A stretch of 64,000 bases of DNA from Entrophospora sp. SA101 (GCA_958430865.1 CAUDNR010004522.1:162170-226169), one strand, 5' to 3'. Numbered from the stretch's first letter, positions 34,293-46,190 are shown. Numbers and translations: made by a program. The notes: generated by a model not told the origin, from the sequence alone.

Positions 34293-35359
34293 ATGATGCT
34301 ATTTATTTATTTATTTTATTTATTTATTTTTATTTATTTATTTTTATTTATTTATTTTTAAAGATTAAAAATTAAAAAAAAAATTACAAGTTTATTATAC
34401 ACGAACCATTTATATACTAATTGATTGTTGAGTTTAGGTGTCATCCAAAAATAGAGTGGTCTAATGTTTTGGTTCTTTGGCACGCTATGCGTATTTGTAA
34501 ATAGCATACTTTTTAAGCGAATAGATAACTACTACGTTATCCATTTTTTCTATTTTTTTTTGGCATTAATAAAGATTGATGTCACAAATAAATATCAAAA
34601 CCCATTTTACATAAAGCACCCGATAATATGATTGTGATTGGCTCGCAAAATTAACGCTTTATTTCGTTTAGTGACAACTTTGCACGACTTGCTTAATTCA
34701 ACTGTTTTGCTTAGCTTTATTTACCCTGCGGGCGTTATCTCAAATTTAATCATTTCAGATAACTTTATTCCGAGGTATTTGCCCCACATTTAATATTTTA
34801 ATTACGTATTTTGGTTGCTTTTTCAAGTTAGTGATTTCATTTAATAAATTTTTTTATCTTTATGATATCGCTGATCCTTGTTTTTCAATGTTTAATAAAG
34901 ATAAGTTCACACGATTTTCCTTATCCTGTTTTGAACTTTGACTAACAATCTTGTATATACTAAACGCTCATCACCATATATGTACACAAACCTGATACGT
35001 CCATTTTTCTTGTTGCATTTGTTTTTCTCTAACCACTACTTAAATTTTTTCGACGGTCGTGGAACTCTCTAATGTGATGAATACCTTTATACGATTTCAA
35101 TCAAGAGTTGAAAATCCCTGTCATTCTTCTTCAAAACCCGTTAATTATACAACACATTAGAGAGAAACATATTCAAGACCGATTTTTATTATGTCGTACA
35201 GAGCTTACACAAAAATACAAAAATATAAAAAAAAAGTAGATTGAAAATTTTAAATTTAAGATATTTTTTTTTTTTTAAAAAAAATCGGAATTGGGAAGGT
35301 GGATTATTTGATAAGTAAAATAAAATAAAATAAAACATAATAAATCTATATACAAATAA
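34293..35359. other. Intergenic region with TTTA repeats
   Basis: (TTTA)n tract at about 34301-34362. A CCAAT box in inverse orientation (ATTGG) lies at 34637-34641, and an inverted repeat CTCTCTAATGTG at 35065-35076 pairs with 35153-35164. This is the upstream region of the ATP synthase e gene. Confidence 0.45.
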
Positions 35360-35910
35360 ATGGCTTCTTTAAATTTAAATGTGAGTGGATTATTATTATT
35401 GTTGTTGTTGTTATTATAATTATTATTGAATATAAAATAAATAAATCATTTTTAAACAACTATATATATTTTTTAAATCAACAACAACAACAACAACATG
35501 ATGTCTGATATATACAATTAAAAAGGTTGTAAGGTGGGCAGCATTGGTATTTGGAATAACTTATGGATTTGTGCATCATAGATCATTAGCACATGCCGAA
35601 GCTAAGAATAAAGCAATAGCGAATTATAAACATAAAGAAGAATTGATTTCTAAAGCAAAAGCTGCATACGCTGCTAAGCTTGCAGAAAAAAGTTCAAAAG
35701 AAGGTAATAAAAAAATTTTTTTTTATTTTCTTTGCTTTTAATAAATAACAATAATAATAATTGTCATCATTGGAGTGTACACACATACACATATTTAATA
35801 TTTTTTTCTTTCTAAAATAATCCTTAAAAATAGTTATAACGAATCCAGATGATCCCAACTTTGATTTAGAAAAACTTTTGGTTCATTATGGAAGCAAAGA
35901 AAACCATTAA
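35360..35910 (+). CDS. ATP21: Mitochondrial F1Fo ATP synthase subunit e
   Basis: Three exons (35360-35380, 35526-35703, 35834-35910) encode 91 residues: MASLNLNVVRWAALVFGITY, then GFVHHRSLAHAEAKNKA, an Ala/Lys/Glu-rich helix and a C-terminus NPDDPNFDLEKLLVHYGSKE. One N-terminal membrane helix followed by a charged coiled helix, and the ending resembling yeast NLEDPNIDFERV, identify subunit e (yeast Tim11/Atp21). It helps dimerise the ATP synthase and shapes cristae in the inner membrane. The first exon is only seven codons. Confidence 0.92.
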
Positions 35911-36183
35911 ATTATTTTCTAAATTTAAAAAATTCAAGATTAAACCAAATAAATATAAAAAAAAGAACTTTTTAGAAGATGATGATTCTTAAACATCCTT
36001 AACATATATATTTATATGTATATTATATATTTATATAAAGTCAGTATATAAATTATATTATTGCATGCAAAAATTTTTTATTCCTTAAAACAAGCACATT
36101 CACACACACATATATACATTCATACATACAAACACAAATTTTTAATAATGGATTTTTTTAATTATTATGATGATTATTATTAC

Positions 36184-36226
<43 letters not shown>

Positions 36227-36461
36227 GCTAAATTAAAGAATTCCCAAAACAAATTTAAAAACAATACTTGAATATTCTTGAATCATTTGGGTTTGAGGTT
36301 TGTAATCCATAAAAAAAAATTACGTGATAAAATAAAAATGGTTTGGAGGAAAAAATATTTTTTTGATTTATTTGTTTTTCAATTCGTGTTACAATGAATG
36401 GTGACAAGAATATTTTTGTCTAGAAAATTTTTTGTTTTTTTTTTTCTGAAATAAATACAAA
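35911..36461. repeat. Intergenic DNA with (TTA)n microsatellite
   Basis: The (TTA)n tract spans about 36175-36226. Nothing else is evident. Confidence 0.8.
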
Positions 36462-37500
36462 ATGGAAGAACAAACACAAACAGTTATTGATCAAAATGTT
36501 GTTGAAACATCACCAACCATTTCTGCACCTACTGCTGTAACATCAGCAACGGCACATATTCAAGCACAACAACTACAACAAATACAACAACAACAAAACC
36601 AACAATTTATGGAAAAAGTAAGTGCAAAAATAATTTATATATTTTACTTCCAAGCTAATTAGCTAATTAATAATAATATATATATTGAAACAATTCAAAA
36701 AAAAAAAAAAAGTTTTGGAATGAACAGCTCAACATTGCGACAAATTTTGAAAGCGATTTCAAGAACCATTCATTACCTTTAGCTAGAATCAAAAAAGTAA
36801 TGAAAAGTGATCAGGAAGTCAAGGCAGGTTTTTTCTTCTTTCCATTACCACTTGATGTTTGGTTTTATCAGTTATAATTAAAAAAAAATAAATTTAACTA
36901 AATTAGATAAATAAATACAAACAAACATTTATTTATTATTAGATGATTAGCGCAGAGGTAGGATCATTGTTTGACATTTTTTTATAATTGTTATTTTGTT
37001 GTCGAGAGAAAAAAATTAACATGTATTTATATATATCAGGCGCCAATTATATTTTCTAAAGCGTGTGAAATCTTTATAACAGAAATTACCATGAGAGCTT
37101 GGATTCACGCAGAAGAAAATAAACGGCGTACATTACAACGAAGTGACGTTGCATCAGCTGTCAATAGATCTGATCAATTCGATTTTTTGATAGACATTGT
37201 TCCTAGAGAAGAAATGGCAAAAACTGTAAATAGAAGACAAAAGGAAGAAACTGTAGGCGTTAATAATACCATATTTACCATTTCTATTATTCGTATTATT
37301 TATTTATTATTCATATATTCACATTTATATTTATTTATATAAATATTCTTTATCTAAATTTCTTACTTGACTAAACAAATCAGTCTACAGAACAAGTTTT
37401 CAGCGATCAAAATGTCTCGGCATATTACACACAACAACCTGGTCTTCAATTCACATCAGAAAATGAAACGGCTAGTTATTTCCAACAATCAAATAATTAG
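36462..37500 (+). CDS. HAP5: CCAAT-binding factor subunit HAP5/NF-YC
   Basis: Five exons (36462-36617, 36713-36823, 36943-36957, 37040-37252, 37384-37500) give 203 residues. A Gln-rich start is followed by QFMEKFWNEQL, then the histone-fold: [62 protein letters not shown] and [14 protein letters not shown]. This is the NF-YC core that pairs with HAP3 and recruits HAP2 to CCAAT boxes in the nucleus. Exon 3 is 15 nt and encodes exactly MISAE. To join exon 2 to it in frame, the donor after AAG must be GC (AAG|GCAGGT), so intron 2 is a GC-AG intron. Confidence 0.95.
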
Positions 37501-39379
37501 ATAAATATATTTTTAATTGATAGTAGTGATTATTATAATGTGATACAAGTATGATTGGCATATTATAAATATTAAAAATAAAAATAAACCCCTACTTATT
37601 ACGCGTGAAATAGTGGCTGCAGATCGTCGCGTAAATACGTAATTCCATATGAATGTAAATTTTTGACGTTTCTTCTTTTGAGGAACAATCAATCCTTTAA
37701 AACCCGAAATGACGATGACATATTAGATTATCATGTATATACATAAAAAATGTGCGTAATAATCTCATATATTTTATGGTGCGTGGGTAGATTGTTCAAC
37801 AACGTGTAGTACCTCGAGCGTTATATATAGTAAAGATATAACTAACTAATTCTACCATAGTACAAATATGTGTTGTATATGCTATATTAATATATATATA
37901 TAAGAATTGGTTCCCGAGTAATCCTTCAATTCTGCACATTTGTGTGCACGATCAAAAATTTTTAATTGTTCCTTTGATAATTTATGATGTATAGTTGATT
38001 GATTGGTTGGTTGGTTGGTTGGTTGGTTGGTTGGTGGATACATTCTTCAGATGATAAACAAAAAAAATTAATTCCTCAATGTAAAATAATAATAATGTTA
38101 TTATTAAACGATGATGATAAATCAAAAGTCGCCGATCTTTGTGGAATTCGTGGGTGGCTAAAGAGATTGTATCCCTGAAATATATATATTATATAGGGCT
38201 TCGCTTATTGTTAGTCATTTCTTGTCACATTGTGATTTATAATGACATAATAATAGCCTTTAATTTATCTTTTAAAAGAAATAATATTAATGATCAGGTG
38301 AATGTGAATGGTGACATTCACATTATTAATTAATATAGGTATAAATGGAAATGAAAAGATTATTATTTTTCAAATAATAGTATATAATAAGTTTAAATAT
38401 TTGAAGATCGTCACATCTCATTGTTCTCCAAATAATCCAGTCAGACACATGAAATTCAAAAAAAAGGTTTGTTTATTATTCAAATATCATTTGATAATTG
38501 ATTTTCAATATAATTACCAAAAATAAAATACATGTGACCTTGCTATATGATGATGATGTTATGTGTATGTATACAACAGCATTTTAAAATAAACATTTGG
38601 ATTAGTAAGTAGATGATTATGGTCAATGCTTAAATTCTAATCTATCTTGCGGAAGAAATCTGATGGTTGAAAAAAATGCTTTTTTTTTTTTTAAACAAAT
38701 CAAAAAAATTGTAAAATTTATTTTTCATCCTATGAATAACAATAAATCAATTGAAATTTCCTTTTCTTTATATATATGTTCTATTTCTTTTTCAAAAAAA
38801 GAAAATAATTGTTTATTGATTTGTAAAATTTCACATGCCGATTTAAGTTGCTAAAACTTTAACTTAAAAAAATTAATTAATATAGTTTTTTTAATTGGTT
38901 CATTTCTTAATGTTATTATATTTGCTATTTAATATTATTCCTGATTTTATATAAAATGTTATACAACCGTGTTTTTTCAGGTGATTTTCAAACAAATGTT
39001 TACAATTTGAATGCCTAATTACTCTAATTACTCATAATATTTTCACATTTTTTTTTTATAAAGTAGACTTATCATCGATTTCCCCCTTTTTTATTAAAAA
39101 ATTTTTTCTAAATTTAAATTTTTTTTTTTTAAAAAAAAGAAAAATAAATACTACTTCATTCGGTTTGCTGCTGATTTTTTTTTATGACAAAAGTTTTTTA
39201 ATAAAAATAATTATAATTATAATTATTATTTTCAAGAAAGAAGTCTTTTGCTCCACAATTCAAAATACACGTACACACACACACACACACACACGATAAT
39301 TAAATAATTTATTTATTTATCAAAAAGAACTTTTTTACGAATTCATATCCATCATCCATCTTAACGATTAATACATAAC
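37501..39379. other. Intergenic region between HAP5 and perilipin genes
   Basis: Contains a (GGTT)n run at about 38006-38035, a small palindrome GTGAATG...CATTCAC near 38300-38325, and a (CA)n run at about 39273-39293. Several open frames of 60-75 codons are AT-driven and not called. Confidence 0.5.
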
Positions 39380-40776
39380 ATGTCGCTGGACGGTAAAAAG
39401 AATATTTATTATTTATTGTTGTTTATTTATTTATTGTTTATTATTATTGTTCCGGTTACTATAATAATAATGTTTTATTTACATTTGCATTCTCTCCCAT
39501 CAATATTTTCGCACACGTAAAATTAGAAAAACACCAAACTAATGGTATCAAGGAAGTTGATGATAAACACCATCAGATAAACGGTATTGACGAAAATGTC
39601 GCACCGGAATCAGTATTTATGAAAAAAATGTTGGGAATACCCGCAATCAATGACATGCATAACTTCGCTAAGGAGAGTAAATACGGGAAAATAGGATACC
39701 AAATGGTTGGCTCTGCTGGCAACATTGTATCAAAAGCTACTAAACCTTTCCAAAATCAAATAAAACAAGCAGACGAATTTGCTGCAAATTCTATAGGTTA
39801 TGTCGAAGATAAATTCCCCTCCATCAAGAAGCCCACGGCAGACCTTGTCGATGATTTAAAAAAGCCCATAGCTACCGTTGGTAATACGATCGACAACAAA
39901 TGCATCACCCCAGCCATGAATATTGCTACAAGTGTCCAATCGCAAATCAATCAACGTGCTGTTGAACCTACAATCGAGATCGCTAAAAAGGTCGATGCCA
40001 GTTTCGAAAGTGTCGTGGATGTGTTCGAGTCCACACTTAACACTTATTTACCCGAAGATCAATCCACTAATGAAAGATCCGTCAACACCACCACAGTTAA
40101 CGACTCCACTTCTGCTGATCTTCTCCAAACCTTCCGCGCTATCAACATAGCTTTAATAGGTCAAAGACGTCTGACTAAACGCGTCAAGGCTCAAATCAAC
40201 AGTACTCAAGAATATACAGGGGAACAACTTAAGCAACTCCAAGAATCAAACCAACTCTTAAAGAGTGCATCTGAAACCGTAGCCAGTCTGAATCAAATGT
40301 TGCTTGGCATTGTCGTTAATGTAAGAGGTACAGTACAAAATCCTGAAATTGCTTCAACTCTTCATTCTAAATTACACGACATTGCTTCTATAATTCTTGG
40401 CAATGTGAATAAAAATGAAGATTTACCAAAAGCTGTTCAAGCTCGTGTAATTGAATTATCACAATCACTTTTGCAAACAACTGATTCGATTGCCACATAT
40501 GTCCGGGCAAATGCAAACTACTTTCCTGAATACATTCGTTTAAAACCCCTCACAGATTTCTTTGAACAACGATACGTCGAGATCGTAAAAGAAATTAAAG
40601 AAGGTGAGGGTTCTCCGATTGAGAAGGCCAGAAAAGTCATCAACATCACCACACAACACACACTACCACTTTTGAACGATCTACAAGAATCCGTCCAATC
40701 GTACAGCTCATCTCTTAATGATTCCTTCATCAACACCACTGGAAAAGTAAAATCAAGATTCGTCGGTGTCAATTAA
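39380..40776 (+). CDS. Perilipin-like lipid-droplet protein
   Basis: A 13-nt first exon (39380-39392, MSLD) is followed by a 134-bp intron and one long exon (39527-40776), giving 420 residues. From about residue 50 there is a PAT-like run: YQMVGSAGNIVSKATKPF, FAANSIGYVEDKFPSIKKPT, then repeated amphipathic 11-mer-like helices with ITPAMNIATSVQSQIN, and a helical C-terminal half ending FVGVN. Order and content match fungal perilipins, which coat lipid droplets and control access of lipases. AM fungi store carbon as triacylglycerol, so high expression is expected. Codon choice is richer in C than in its neighbours (ACC, ATC, GTC), as in highly expressed genes. Confidence 0.8.
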
Positions 40777-41137
40777 CTAACCAATGACTGTGGATATATA
40801 TATATATTACAATAAATAATACATATTTATTTATTACTATTTATTTATTAAATTAACTAGTCGCGCTTTTTTGATCATAATTGTCGACTGATTACTATCA
40901 CATTATCATTCCCCTTTTTTTATTTATTCCTACCACCACCACCAATAATAATATATTTATGTAAGAATGAATGTGTGTGTAAAATGTATTTGGTGAAAAA
41001 TAGAGGCTCCTTTTTTTTTCACCAATTAAAATCAAAAAATTTTATCATTCTCCTCTTTATTTTTTCTTTTACCATTTCTCTTCCATCATTTCATCGTTAT
41101 TATTTTTTCTTCTTTCATATATACATATACATTATAC

Positions 41138-41174
<37 letters not shown>

Positions 41175-41513
41175 TACATATAATTGGTTCATTCAAAAAA
41201 TTTTTAGTTTGTTCTACTTTTTTTTCTTTCTTTATTTTTGTTAAATCAGAGGTTGAATAATAGTAATAGTAATTTAATATCAACGCTCATCTTGAATTTT
41301 CTTCTGCGACGAGGAAAAAATTGGCATTAACATTTAAAAAAAAAACTTTACAAATACTACTATTTTTTCCTCTCTTACTCTTCTTACATTCCTTATTATA
41401 TTCATAATGATAATATAGCAAGATTGATTTTAAAATAATAAATAAAAAAATAAATAATACTGTGTATTAAAAAAAAATTGTTCCAATATTTCTAATATTA
41501 ATTTAATAATATA
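40777..41513. repeat. Intergenic DNA with (TA)n and T-rich tracts
   Basis: A (TA)n/(CATA)n microsatellite spans about 41118-41180. No gene seen. Confidence 0.7.
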
Positions 41514-41894
41514 CAGAAAGCTATCAGCACATGTTTAAAAATTATTAGTACAAAAACGTACATAAATAATAATTAAATAAAAACTGTCATTTCGTATCTT
41601 AGGTTCACCAAATTATATATGTGCAAAGTTTTACATCTCTAACACTTTCACTAAACCAATGGTTAAAAAAAATAAAATTTTCGACCAAAAATTTTTTGAC
41701 GAAAAGATCTCCCTCAATATTTTATTAGCTAACATTTTTACATAAAAAAATTTCAGTAGATTTGATCAAAAAAATGACCTCGTTGCACATATATAATTTG
41801 GTGAACCTAAGATACGAAATGACAGTTTTTATTTAATTATTATTATGTACGTTTTTGTGCTAATAATTTTTAAACGTGTGCTGCTAGCTTTCTG
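41514..41894. mobile_element. 381-bp MITE with about 120-bp TIRs
   Basis: The left arm starts CAGAAAGCTATCAGCACATG and runs through AAAAACGTACATAA, AAAACTGTCATTTCGTATCT and TTCACCAAATTATATATGTG. The right arm is its near-perfect inverse, ending CTAGCTTTCTG. Only about 140 bp of unpaired centre remain. TA precedes the left end but TC follows the right, so the target site is not settled. No coding sequence. Confidence 0.85.
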
Positions 41895-42203
41895 TCTATG
41901 TAGTGTATATTATGGATAAAACATATATATTTTTTTTTACTTAATCATTGTCACCATACTTGGAATACGGCCAAGAATTAATTGAAACATCAGACCTTGG
42001 TACATTTTGCATGTATATTACTCATACTGGTACGATTTTTTTTTTTTTTTTTTGAAACAATTGTATAGTAACTTGTGCGGGTTTACATTTTAAACGTACA
42101 ACGATGATGGCAGTTGTAATAATAGCAAAATATAATTATTTTCATTAAAAGAATTGGAATCTGTTTCTTGTACGCAAGTAAAATGTTCCAATAAATTAGT
42201 AAT

Positions 42204-42534
42204 GGGTTTGATTCATTTCGTCGACAATCATTTCGTCGACAGTCATTTCGACACCCATTTCGTCGAAAGTTTGATTCATCGAAAGTTCATTTCGTCGAAT
42301 GCTCATTTCGTTGAATGTTCATTTCGTCACATAAAAAAAACTTCATTAAACAAATTTCTCCTCACACTTCCCACACACCCCGCTTTCCTCACCTAATTTC
42401 TTAACTAACTTCCCACACTCCTCACATCTAACTCGTTCGGTCTCTGGCTCGAGGATGAAATAATTTTCGACGAAATGAACATTCGATGAAACAAACTTTC
42501 GACGAAATGATTGTCGACGAAATAAACGCGACCG
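42204..42534. mobile_element. Fold-back element, copy 2
   Basis: Same structure as 1191-1518. Reiterated TTCATTTCGTCGA units occupy the left 130 bp, and their inverse (TCGACGAAATGAA) the right 80 bp, around a core of about 120 bp. The CpG sites of the units are mostly intact here. The minus-strand frame 42549-42346 ends with the same Cys4 peptide as copy 1 (RCEECGKLVKKLGEE...VCGKCEEKFV). Confidence 0.8.
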
Positions 42535-42549
42535 ATAAATTAATAGCAA
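42346..42549 (-). CDS. Cys4 zinc-ribbon-like mini-ORF of the fold-back element
   Basis: A 67-codon frame. The N-terminal half is translated from the terminal repeats. The C-terminal 30 residues contain CEEC and CGKC spaced for one zinc ribbon and are shared with copy 1 (1307-1543), with only one clear amino-acid change (S-R versus S-G) in that segment. It may be the captured end of a host gene or an element-encoded peptide. Whether it is expressed is unknown. Confidence 0.35.
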   Translation of the reverse strand: MLLIYRSRLFRRQSFRRKFVSSNVHFVENYFILEPETERVRCEECGKLVKKLGEESGVCGKCEEKFV

Positions 42550-43029
42550 ATGAAAACTTGGACGAATTTTTTACTCTTCACATCCGCCAAACCCTCACGA
42601 CAAAAACTGCGGGGTCGTTTCTGGATAACTTCCTTGTTATTTTAAATTAGATGTGTCTAATGAGGAGCTTGTGTTAAACTTTGGTACCTTGATACCCAAT
42701 TTATGTAAATATTAAAAATTAATGAAACTTGCATTTGCCTATTAACTGCTGCATTCATTCCTTTATGTGTTTAGAAGCATAAATGTTATGTAAAAATGTA
42801 ACTTCTAGCATTGATTCACTATACCTTTTTTCAAATACTTGAAGCACCTCTCTTTTAACTCTGATAGAACCAGAGATTTCTATTGGTAGCCACGAAATGG
42901 TTTATTATTTAAATGCAAATAATTAATTCCGAATTACTTTGAAAGTTATAGATATCTACACAAATTTATTTGGGATAGATTTTTATACAATTATCCATCG
43001 GCAATTCTACTTATTAATTAATTAACCAT
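42550..43029. other. AT-rich intergenic DNA
   Basis: Nothing recognised. Confidence 0.4.
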
Positions 43030-44112
43030 TTAATTTGCCTTATTAAAATTACATTTCATAATTAATATGCTTTCATTACTTACTTTAGAAATTTCTTCAT
43101 TTAATATTCTACTTGAATGATATGTTAATGGGTGTGATCTGTGAATTTGTTGTGAATTACCACCACCATTATTATTACTACTGCTACTGCCACTACTACT
43201 ACCATCAACATGAATACTATTAATTTTATTTGCAGCAAAAACAAATGGCTCTCTAATAGTTGGTCTCTTAGTTGGATCCATATCCCAACACATCTGCATC
43301 ATTTGCACATAATCATCAGGCATTCCAGATAGTATTGGTGGTCTCAAACCTGCACATATATTAAAAATTAAGTGATGATTGTGAGCTCTATCATCAAATG
43401 ATGGATGTCCCGCAAATATTTCCCACATTAACATCCCAACACTATAAATATCTGATTATTTTGTGTTCTTGTTTCCTCTAAATAGCTCTGGTGCAATATA
43501 TGATATAACTCCATAGATTTTATTTGATGATTTTTCATCAACTGGTCCACATAATCCTAAATCTGTGGTATAACTAATATCACCTTCATTACTTAATATA
43601 TTACCACTATGCAGATCACAATGGATTAAATCTTTTTCGTGTATGTCATATAGTGCATTACATAAATAAGCAAAAATGTTAATTCTATCTTTTAATGTTA
43701 ATTTTGAATGATTTTTTTAAATAATCTCTTAAATTCCCTTGTGGAAGATGATTCATAATTTCCATTATCTGGGAATTTAGTTATATCATAACAAGATACA
43801 ACTAAACATGAATTAATTTTACAATGATTTCAATAAAATTAATTAATTTAAAAACGATTGTCATGGATTACTTGAATTGTTTAATGATTTTAAATACTAC
43901 ATACTGAAATCCAAAATAGCTAAATTCCCTTTTATTTTTATCATAATCAACAATACTTCCTCTTGTCCACACAACAGTATAAATTGAACTGAATCCACCT
44001 TCTGTTAACTTTTTTATATTTTCAAATTGTTCATAAGATCATTGGAAGAGATGAAACCTGTTGACATTCTTGAATAAAACCATCAATAATCCTATTTCCA
44101 GATGTCCAAGTA

Positions 44113-44649
44113 GGATCCCGGACAATTATAATTGAGGTTATAGGTACTATATTTTGATGCAGTAATTTTTTTGAATCATATTGAGCACATGTGTCAATTT
44201 ACAATTTTGAAAAAAAAAGAAGCCAACATAAATGAGATTTTAGGTTATACACCAAAGGTCTTGCCTACTGATTCAATTAACAATACTTTAGATGTAACCA
44301 GACAGGCACTTGGTGCTGTTGACATTATTGGAGAAATTGTTAAACCTTTTGTTCCATTGATAGACATGATTGGTAAAGTTAATGTCTCCAAATCTTATAG
44401 TAAATAATGGTTATTTTAAAGAGAAGAATCTTTTAACATGGCTCTAATGATTAGACTTTGTGTAACATTGGTTATATTTTGATCATTTTTACCCCAGTGT
44501 AACAGGGCTCCTAACCATCAGTTCTATGGAATTTTGATGTCAAAAAATATATATCTATAAAATAAACTCTTTTTACTATGACAAGTTAGGTATTGTGTAA
44601 AGTTTTACAGCATAGTACCTATGACCTCAATTATAATTGTCCGGGGCCC
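44113..44649 (+). mobile_element. 537-bp Mutator-like element carrying an ORF (Pack-MULE-like)
   Basis: Inserted in kinase copy 3. The ends are GGATCCCGGACAATTATAAT and the inverse of GGGCCCCGGACAATTATAAT, continuing as TIRs of about 40 bp to ATAGGTACTAT. A perfect 10-bp duplication TGTCCAAGTA flanks it (44103-44112 and 44650-44659). It starts within the codons for the conserved FxTW of the kinase leader. The 9-11 bp duplication fits Mutator-like transposition. It encodes no transposase but has a 78-codon frame. Confidence 0.88.
44171..44407 (+). CDS. Helical mini-ORF inside the Mutator-like element
   Basis: 78 codons. The main part, DSINNTLDVTRQALGAVDII, then GEIVKPFVPLIDMIG, resembles the first helices of the MLKL-NTD/HeLo-like leader (…VKPFxPLIxxV…) that opens many Rhizophagus kinase and Sel1-type proteins. 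The frame ends soon after, so only a fragment is present, in the opposite orientation to the kinase it interrupts. A captured host-gene fragment is the likeliest reading. Expression is unknown. Confidence 0.5.
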   Translation: MNHIEHMCQFTILKKKEANINEILGYTPKVLPTDSINNTLDVTRQALGAVDIIGEIVKPFVPLIDMIGKVNVSKSYSK

Positions 44650-45035
44650 TGTCCAAGTATTGAAAAGACTCTGTAGGTGTAAACCAATACACTTTTCACA
44701 AAATCTATCAGAGTATCTTGTTGTTTCACACTCATTACATTCTCTTGGTTTTCCCCATTTATTGATTGCATTATCTAATTCAAATGTACAAATAAAATTT
44801 TCTCTACAAAATCCTTTTTCATTTTCTAAAAGTTCTTTGTTTTCTTCAACTAATTGTGAAAAACATCTTTTTTTTGATTCTCTCAGTCAAAAGTAGTTGA
44901 AACATTATTATTCATTTCACGATAAATTTCCAATATTAATTCTCTTCTGCCTTGTGTTAATAATCTTTCAAATACCATTTCTAGATTTATATCTATATTC
45001 TTGGCTTTAAAAGTTTTTAAATAATTTTGTTACTT

Positions 45036-46115
45036 TTATTTAAAAGGGCGAAAATTTTTTTATCGGGGGAAAAATTAGCAGTAATTTATGGATCACGAAA
45101 GTTGCACGAAAAGAAGGAAACACGGAAACACTGATCGAGAATTCAAACCAGTCCAACTTGATAATCAATATAACTCACGGAAATTATCAAGAAAGATTAT
45201 TCTAATATTCTAAATTGTAACGCTTCTTTAATTCTGAATTCAAAATCATTTGTTAAAAAGAACTTGGAATTATTCTTGAAAGTTCTTGTTTATTTTTAAG
45301 GAATACATTTAATTAGAACAAATTAAGAGTTCTTGGAAAACAGAGAACTAATAACATCATCACAACAATAATAAATAACAAACTATCTTTATCCTTGTCC
45401 TTGTCCTTGTTGTTGTCTTCGAATTTTATATTTTAGTGATGATAATAAATCCATCTCTAATAATGAATCCATATCCCGTGCATAATTAATCTTATATTCA
45501 TTACTATATTTTACATTATTTTTTTCCTATCTTAACAGAGGGAACACTTTTGCTAAATATGGTTTTATATATTTTTATTTATTTTTTATTTAGAAAACAG
45601 ACACTAAGTAGATACCTAAGACCAGCAGAAACCTAGTTAAGGCCAGAAGAAGATATTAGGCCGAAAATAAAAATATTAAAGTAAAGCCCGAAAGTACGAG
45701 GTCAAGTATATTAATAATTTGGACGTTCTTGACTCGGACAGATAAACAAAGAGTATCTGCTGGGAAAAGCGTGATCGGGGGTAATGAAAATTATTACCAG
45801 AAATTATTAGTGAAAGACATTATTGAAATTATTGATTATATTGGTGAAGAAAAGCAATTGCATTTTAGGATTAGAAAATTAAAGAGTGTTGAAATTATAA
45901 ATAAAGTATACTCGGACACGATCTCATAGTCAAAGTTCGTTAAATTTCATATTCAATAAATTCATAATCGCTTAAATTCATAATTTTTCAGGAATCAATG
46001 CCAATTATATTAAAGTTCTATTCGATAATTTCATAATCATAATAAAATCTCGATAATGGATAAAATCATAATTCTCTTACTTTTATTATATAAAAATCTC
46101 GCACTTTAAATTCAT
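45036..46115. other. Intergenic DNA with one unrecognised ORF
   Basis: A plus-strand frame at 45729-45929 (LLVKDIIEIIDYIGEEKQL...) looks protein-like but has no recognised domain, and no exons could be joined to it. Confidence 0.3.
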
Positions 46116-46190
46116 GTCTCTAACTATTGTTATTACAGTAAATTAAATTTTCTTCTCTAACTATTGTTATTAAAGTAAATTAAATTTTAT
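46116..46190. repeat. 35-bp tandem duplication
   Basis: TCTCTAACTATTGTTATTA-x-AGTAAATTAAATTTT occurs twice in tandem with one or two changes. Confidence 0.8.

Larger units (their letters stand above)
43030..45035 (-). pseudogene. TKL-like kinase copy 3, broken by insertion and mutation
   Basis: Minus-strand fragments follow the order of copy 2. The leader is LLTQGRRELILEIYREM, then CTFELDNAINKWG, ECNEC, RYSDRFCEKCIGLHLQSLFN (45035-44660). After a 537-bp insertion come SGNRIIDGFIQEC, GNLRDYLKK, IHCDLHSGNIL, SYTTDLGLCGPV and ISYIAPELFRG. The last open frame, MLMWEIFAGHPSFDDRAH, runs to 43030. Frames change repeatedly. The codon before SDIYS is TAA where copy 2 has GAA. The C-terminal tail (SHPLTYHSSRILNEEI) is intact. 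It is clearly a dead paralogue of the 18.7-kb gene. Confidence 0.85.

Noticed and set aside
39923..40150. Plus-strand frame of 75 codons within the perilipin gene
   Set aside because: Alternate frame of the long conserved exon.
45729..45929. 66-codon frame ending KVYSDTIS
   Set aside because: Protein-like composition, but no recognisable domain, start context or linked exon, so no gene was called.
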